The notes beneath the pieces were generated by a model. The model saw only the letters and a list, made by a program, of their open reading frames with translations. It did not search any database and had not been told where the DNA came from. This document shows positions 6,044-7,266 of a DNA stretch of 7,266 nt, in pieces (the stretch's first letter is position 1; every line of letters begins with the position of its first letter). The stretch spans positions 1 to 7,266 of the forward strand of contig JAICSZ010000107.1 in the NCBI GenBank assembly GCA_025936615.1, read 5' to 3'. Source of the DNA: Pedococcus sp. (lineage in GTDB: Bacteria > Actinomycetota > Actinomycetes > Actinomycetales > Dermatophilaceae). Position numbers and translations under genes: made by a program.

Positions 6044-6867
6044 GTGCCGGCCCGGTGAGGACGGACGCTATCCTCGGCGAACGACTCCAGGAGAGCCGCG
6101 GCCACCGAGACCGCGATCGTCGCGGGATCCTTGCCGGGCAGGGACACCAGGCCGATCGGGGTGACGATGCGGTCGACGGCGTCGGCGTGATGACCGTCGG
6201 CCAGCAGAGCCCTGCGGAACCGCGCCCACTTGGCCGACGAGCCGATCAGGCCGACCGGCCCGAGGTGCGCGCTGCGCAACGCGGCGTCCAGGAGCGCCAG
6301 GTCCTCCGCGTGGTCGTGGGTCATCACCAGCACGTGCGTCCCCCGCGGCAGCTCGGCCAGCACCAGCTCGGGCAGGACGGCCTCGTGGTGCACGTGCAGC
6401 CGCGCGTCGGCGTCGACCAGCGGCCTCAGTGCTTCGGTGGTCAGCCGGTCGGGACGCGAGTCGACCAGGTGCAGGTCGAGGTCGTGCCGGGCCAGGATCC
6501 GGGCCAGCTCGAGGCCGACGTGGCCGACCCCGAAGACCGCCACGGCCGGGCGTACGACGAGTGGCTCGAGCAGCACCGTGACCTCGCCGCCGCAGCACTG
6601 CACGCCGTGCTCGCCCGGCGCCTTGTCGGAGAGGTCGAGGGTGAAGGTCGTCGGCGTGAGGTCTGCCGAGGTGAGCAGATCGCGAGCCCGCGCCACGGCC
6701 GTGGCCTCGACGTTGCCGCCGCCGATCGAGTCCCAGGCGGCGTCGACGGTCACCACCATCTTGGCGCCGGCCTCGCGCGGCGCGTGGCCGCGCGTCGAGA
6801 CGAGCGTGACCAGCACGCCGGGTCGCCGCTCGGTCCGCAGTCTCTCCACCGCCTGCAACCACCGCAC
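6040..6867 (-). CDS. xdhC: Xanthine dehydrogenase accessory protein XdhC
   Basis: XdhC-family proteins bind molybdenum cofactor and promote its sulfuration and insertion into xanthine dehydrogenase; they are not subunits of the final enzyme. The 275-residue product has the N-terminal XdhC/CoxI domain (LVTLVSTRGHAPREAGAKMVV 19-39, SIGGGNVEATAVARAR 47-62, HGVQCCGGEVTVLLEP 87-102). A Rossmann-like domain follows, with VAVFGVGHVGLELARIL (109-125), MTHDHAEDLALLDAAL (183-198), GLIGSSAKWARFRRAL (206-221) and the terminal GLVSLPGKDPATIAVSVAAALL (239-260). The cysteine pair at 91-92 lies where the family has a conserved Cys. The GTG start at 6867 lies three bases after the upstream subunit's stop; a GGGGG run eight bases before it is a weak ribosome binding site. 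It lies between the catalytic subunit and guaD in one operon. Confidence 0.94.
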   Translation of the reverse strand: MRWLQAVERLRTERRPGVLVTLVSTRGHAPREAGAKMVVTVDAAWDSIGGGNVEATAVARARDLLTSADLTPTTFTLDLSDKAPGEHGVQCCGGEVTVLLEPLVVRPAVAVFGVGHVGLELARILARHDLDLHLVDSRPDRLTTEALRPLVDADARLHVHHEAVLPELVLAELPRGTHVLVMTHDHAEDLALLDAALRSAHLGPVGLIGSSAKWARFRRALLADGHHADAVDRIVTPIGLVSLPGKDPATIAVSVAAALLESFAEDSVRPHRAGT

Positions 6868-6870
6868 GGC

Positions 6871-7266
6871 TCAGGCCCCCGCCGGCTCGCGCATGCCGGC
6901 CGCCAGCCGAGCCGCATCGAGCGCCCAGTAGACCGCCTCGGGCGTCGCCGGGCTCGCCAGGTCGACCGCGCGGCCAGCCGGGCCGAAGGCCCCGCACGCC
7001 TGCCGCAGCGCCTCGCGCACCGACAGGGCCAGCATCAGCGGCGGCTCGCCGACCGCCTTGGAGCCGTAGACGGCGCCCTCCTCGTGGGCGCGCTCGAGCA
7101 TCGTGACGTTGAAGACCTCGGGCATCTCCGAGAAGCTCGGCAGCTTGTAGGTGCTGGCCGCCTGCGTCGTCACCCGGCCCCGCTGCTCGCCGTCGGAGGT
7201 GTCCCAGCGCAGGTCCTCCAGGGTCAGCCACCCGGCACCCTGCACGAACCCGCCCTCGATCTGGCC
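6871..7266 (-). CDS. xdhB: Xanthine dehydrogenase molybdenum-binding subunit, C-terminal end (5' part outside window)
   Basis: The frame is open to the window edge, so only the last 131 residues of a subunit that is normally ~750-800 residues are visible. It starts mid-protein with GQIEGGFVQGAGWLTLEDL, typical of the molybdopterin-binding domain, followed by STYKLPSFSEMPEVFNV and YGSKAVGEPPLMLALSVREAL. The glutamate of VGEPP (codon 7045-7047) matches the catalytic base of xanthine dehydrogenases. The GTG at 7245-7243 is an internal valine codon, not a start. The enzyme oxidises hypoxanthine and xanthine to urate; FAD and iron-sulfur domains would be on another subunit or further upstream. The xdhC and guaD neighbours support xanthine dehydrogenase over other molybdenum hydroxylases. 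Subunit lettering differs between species; the symbol follows the Rhodobacter-style use. Confidence 0.92.
   Translation of the reverse strand, partial: GQIEGGFVQGAGWLTLEDLRWDTSDGEQRGRVTTQAASTYKLPSFSEMPEVFNVTMLERAHEEGAVYGSKAVGEPPLMLALSVREALRQACGAFGPAGRAVDLASPATPEAVYWALDAARLAAGMREPAGA

Noticed and set aside
4481..6058. Plus-strand open frame of 525 codons opposite guaD
   Set aside because: Its composition (Gly/Gln/Val/Arg-rich) and lack of any domain mark it as an antisense shadow of guaD.
6068..7231. 387-codon minus-strand frame overlapping xdhC and xdhB
   Set aside because: It is a +1-type shadow of both real genes on the same strand, Arg/Gly-rich and without motifs.
7243..7245. GTG read as a start of a 124-residue protein at the right edge
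   Set aside because: The frame continues upstream to the window edge with GQIEGGF, typical xanthine dehydrogenase sequence, so this is an internal valine of a truncated gene.

Overview
The window is very GC-rich, tightly packed coding DNA with GTG starts and short gene gaps. Together with the gene types, this points to a high-GC actinobacterium. A Nocardioides-like member of the Propionibacteriales is my guess; the genus is inferred, not shown. No mobile element, tRNA, rRNA or CRISPR array is visible.

Layout, left to right. (1) 1-890, + strand: the C-terminal two thirds of a CCA-adding tRNA nucleotidyltransferase (cca), cut by the window edge. (2) 927-2519, + strand: a complete malate synthase A (aceB), probably read from a leaderless transcript. 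(3) 2552-4713, + strand: a compact four-gene unit behind its own promoter: a cupin protein, a VOC/glyoxalase-fold protein, a luciferase-domain (DUF5519-type) protein and a TetR-family regulator. The promoter has a perfect TTGACA -35 box. Its -10 region is overlapped by a striking concentric double palindrome, built from two oppositely oriented copies of TGATAC-N5-GTCTCA. This is the best operator candidate in the window, and the TetR protein at the end of the unit is its most likely ligand. (4) 4751-7266, - strand, convergent with the cassette: guanine deaminase (guaD), the xanthine dehydrogenase accessory factor xdhC and the C-terminal end of the xanthine dehydrogenase molybdenum-binding subunit. 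They are transcribed in the order xdhB, xdhC, guaD.

How they fit together. The minus-strand genes form a purine catabolic operon: guanine is deaminated to xanthine, xanthine dehydrogenase oxidises hypoxanthine and xanthine to urate, and XdhC matures the enzyme's molybdenum cofactor. Full breakdown of urate through allantoin yields glyoxylate, which malate synthase condenses with acetyl-CoA. The nearby aceB may therefore serve purine-derived glyoxylate as well as, or instead of, the glyoxylate shunt; no isocitrate lyase gene is visible here. The cupin/VOC/luciferase-domain/TetR cassette sits between the two. It looks like an autoregulated, ligand-induced unit for an unknown small molecule and is the least explained part of the window.
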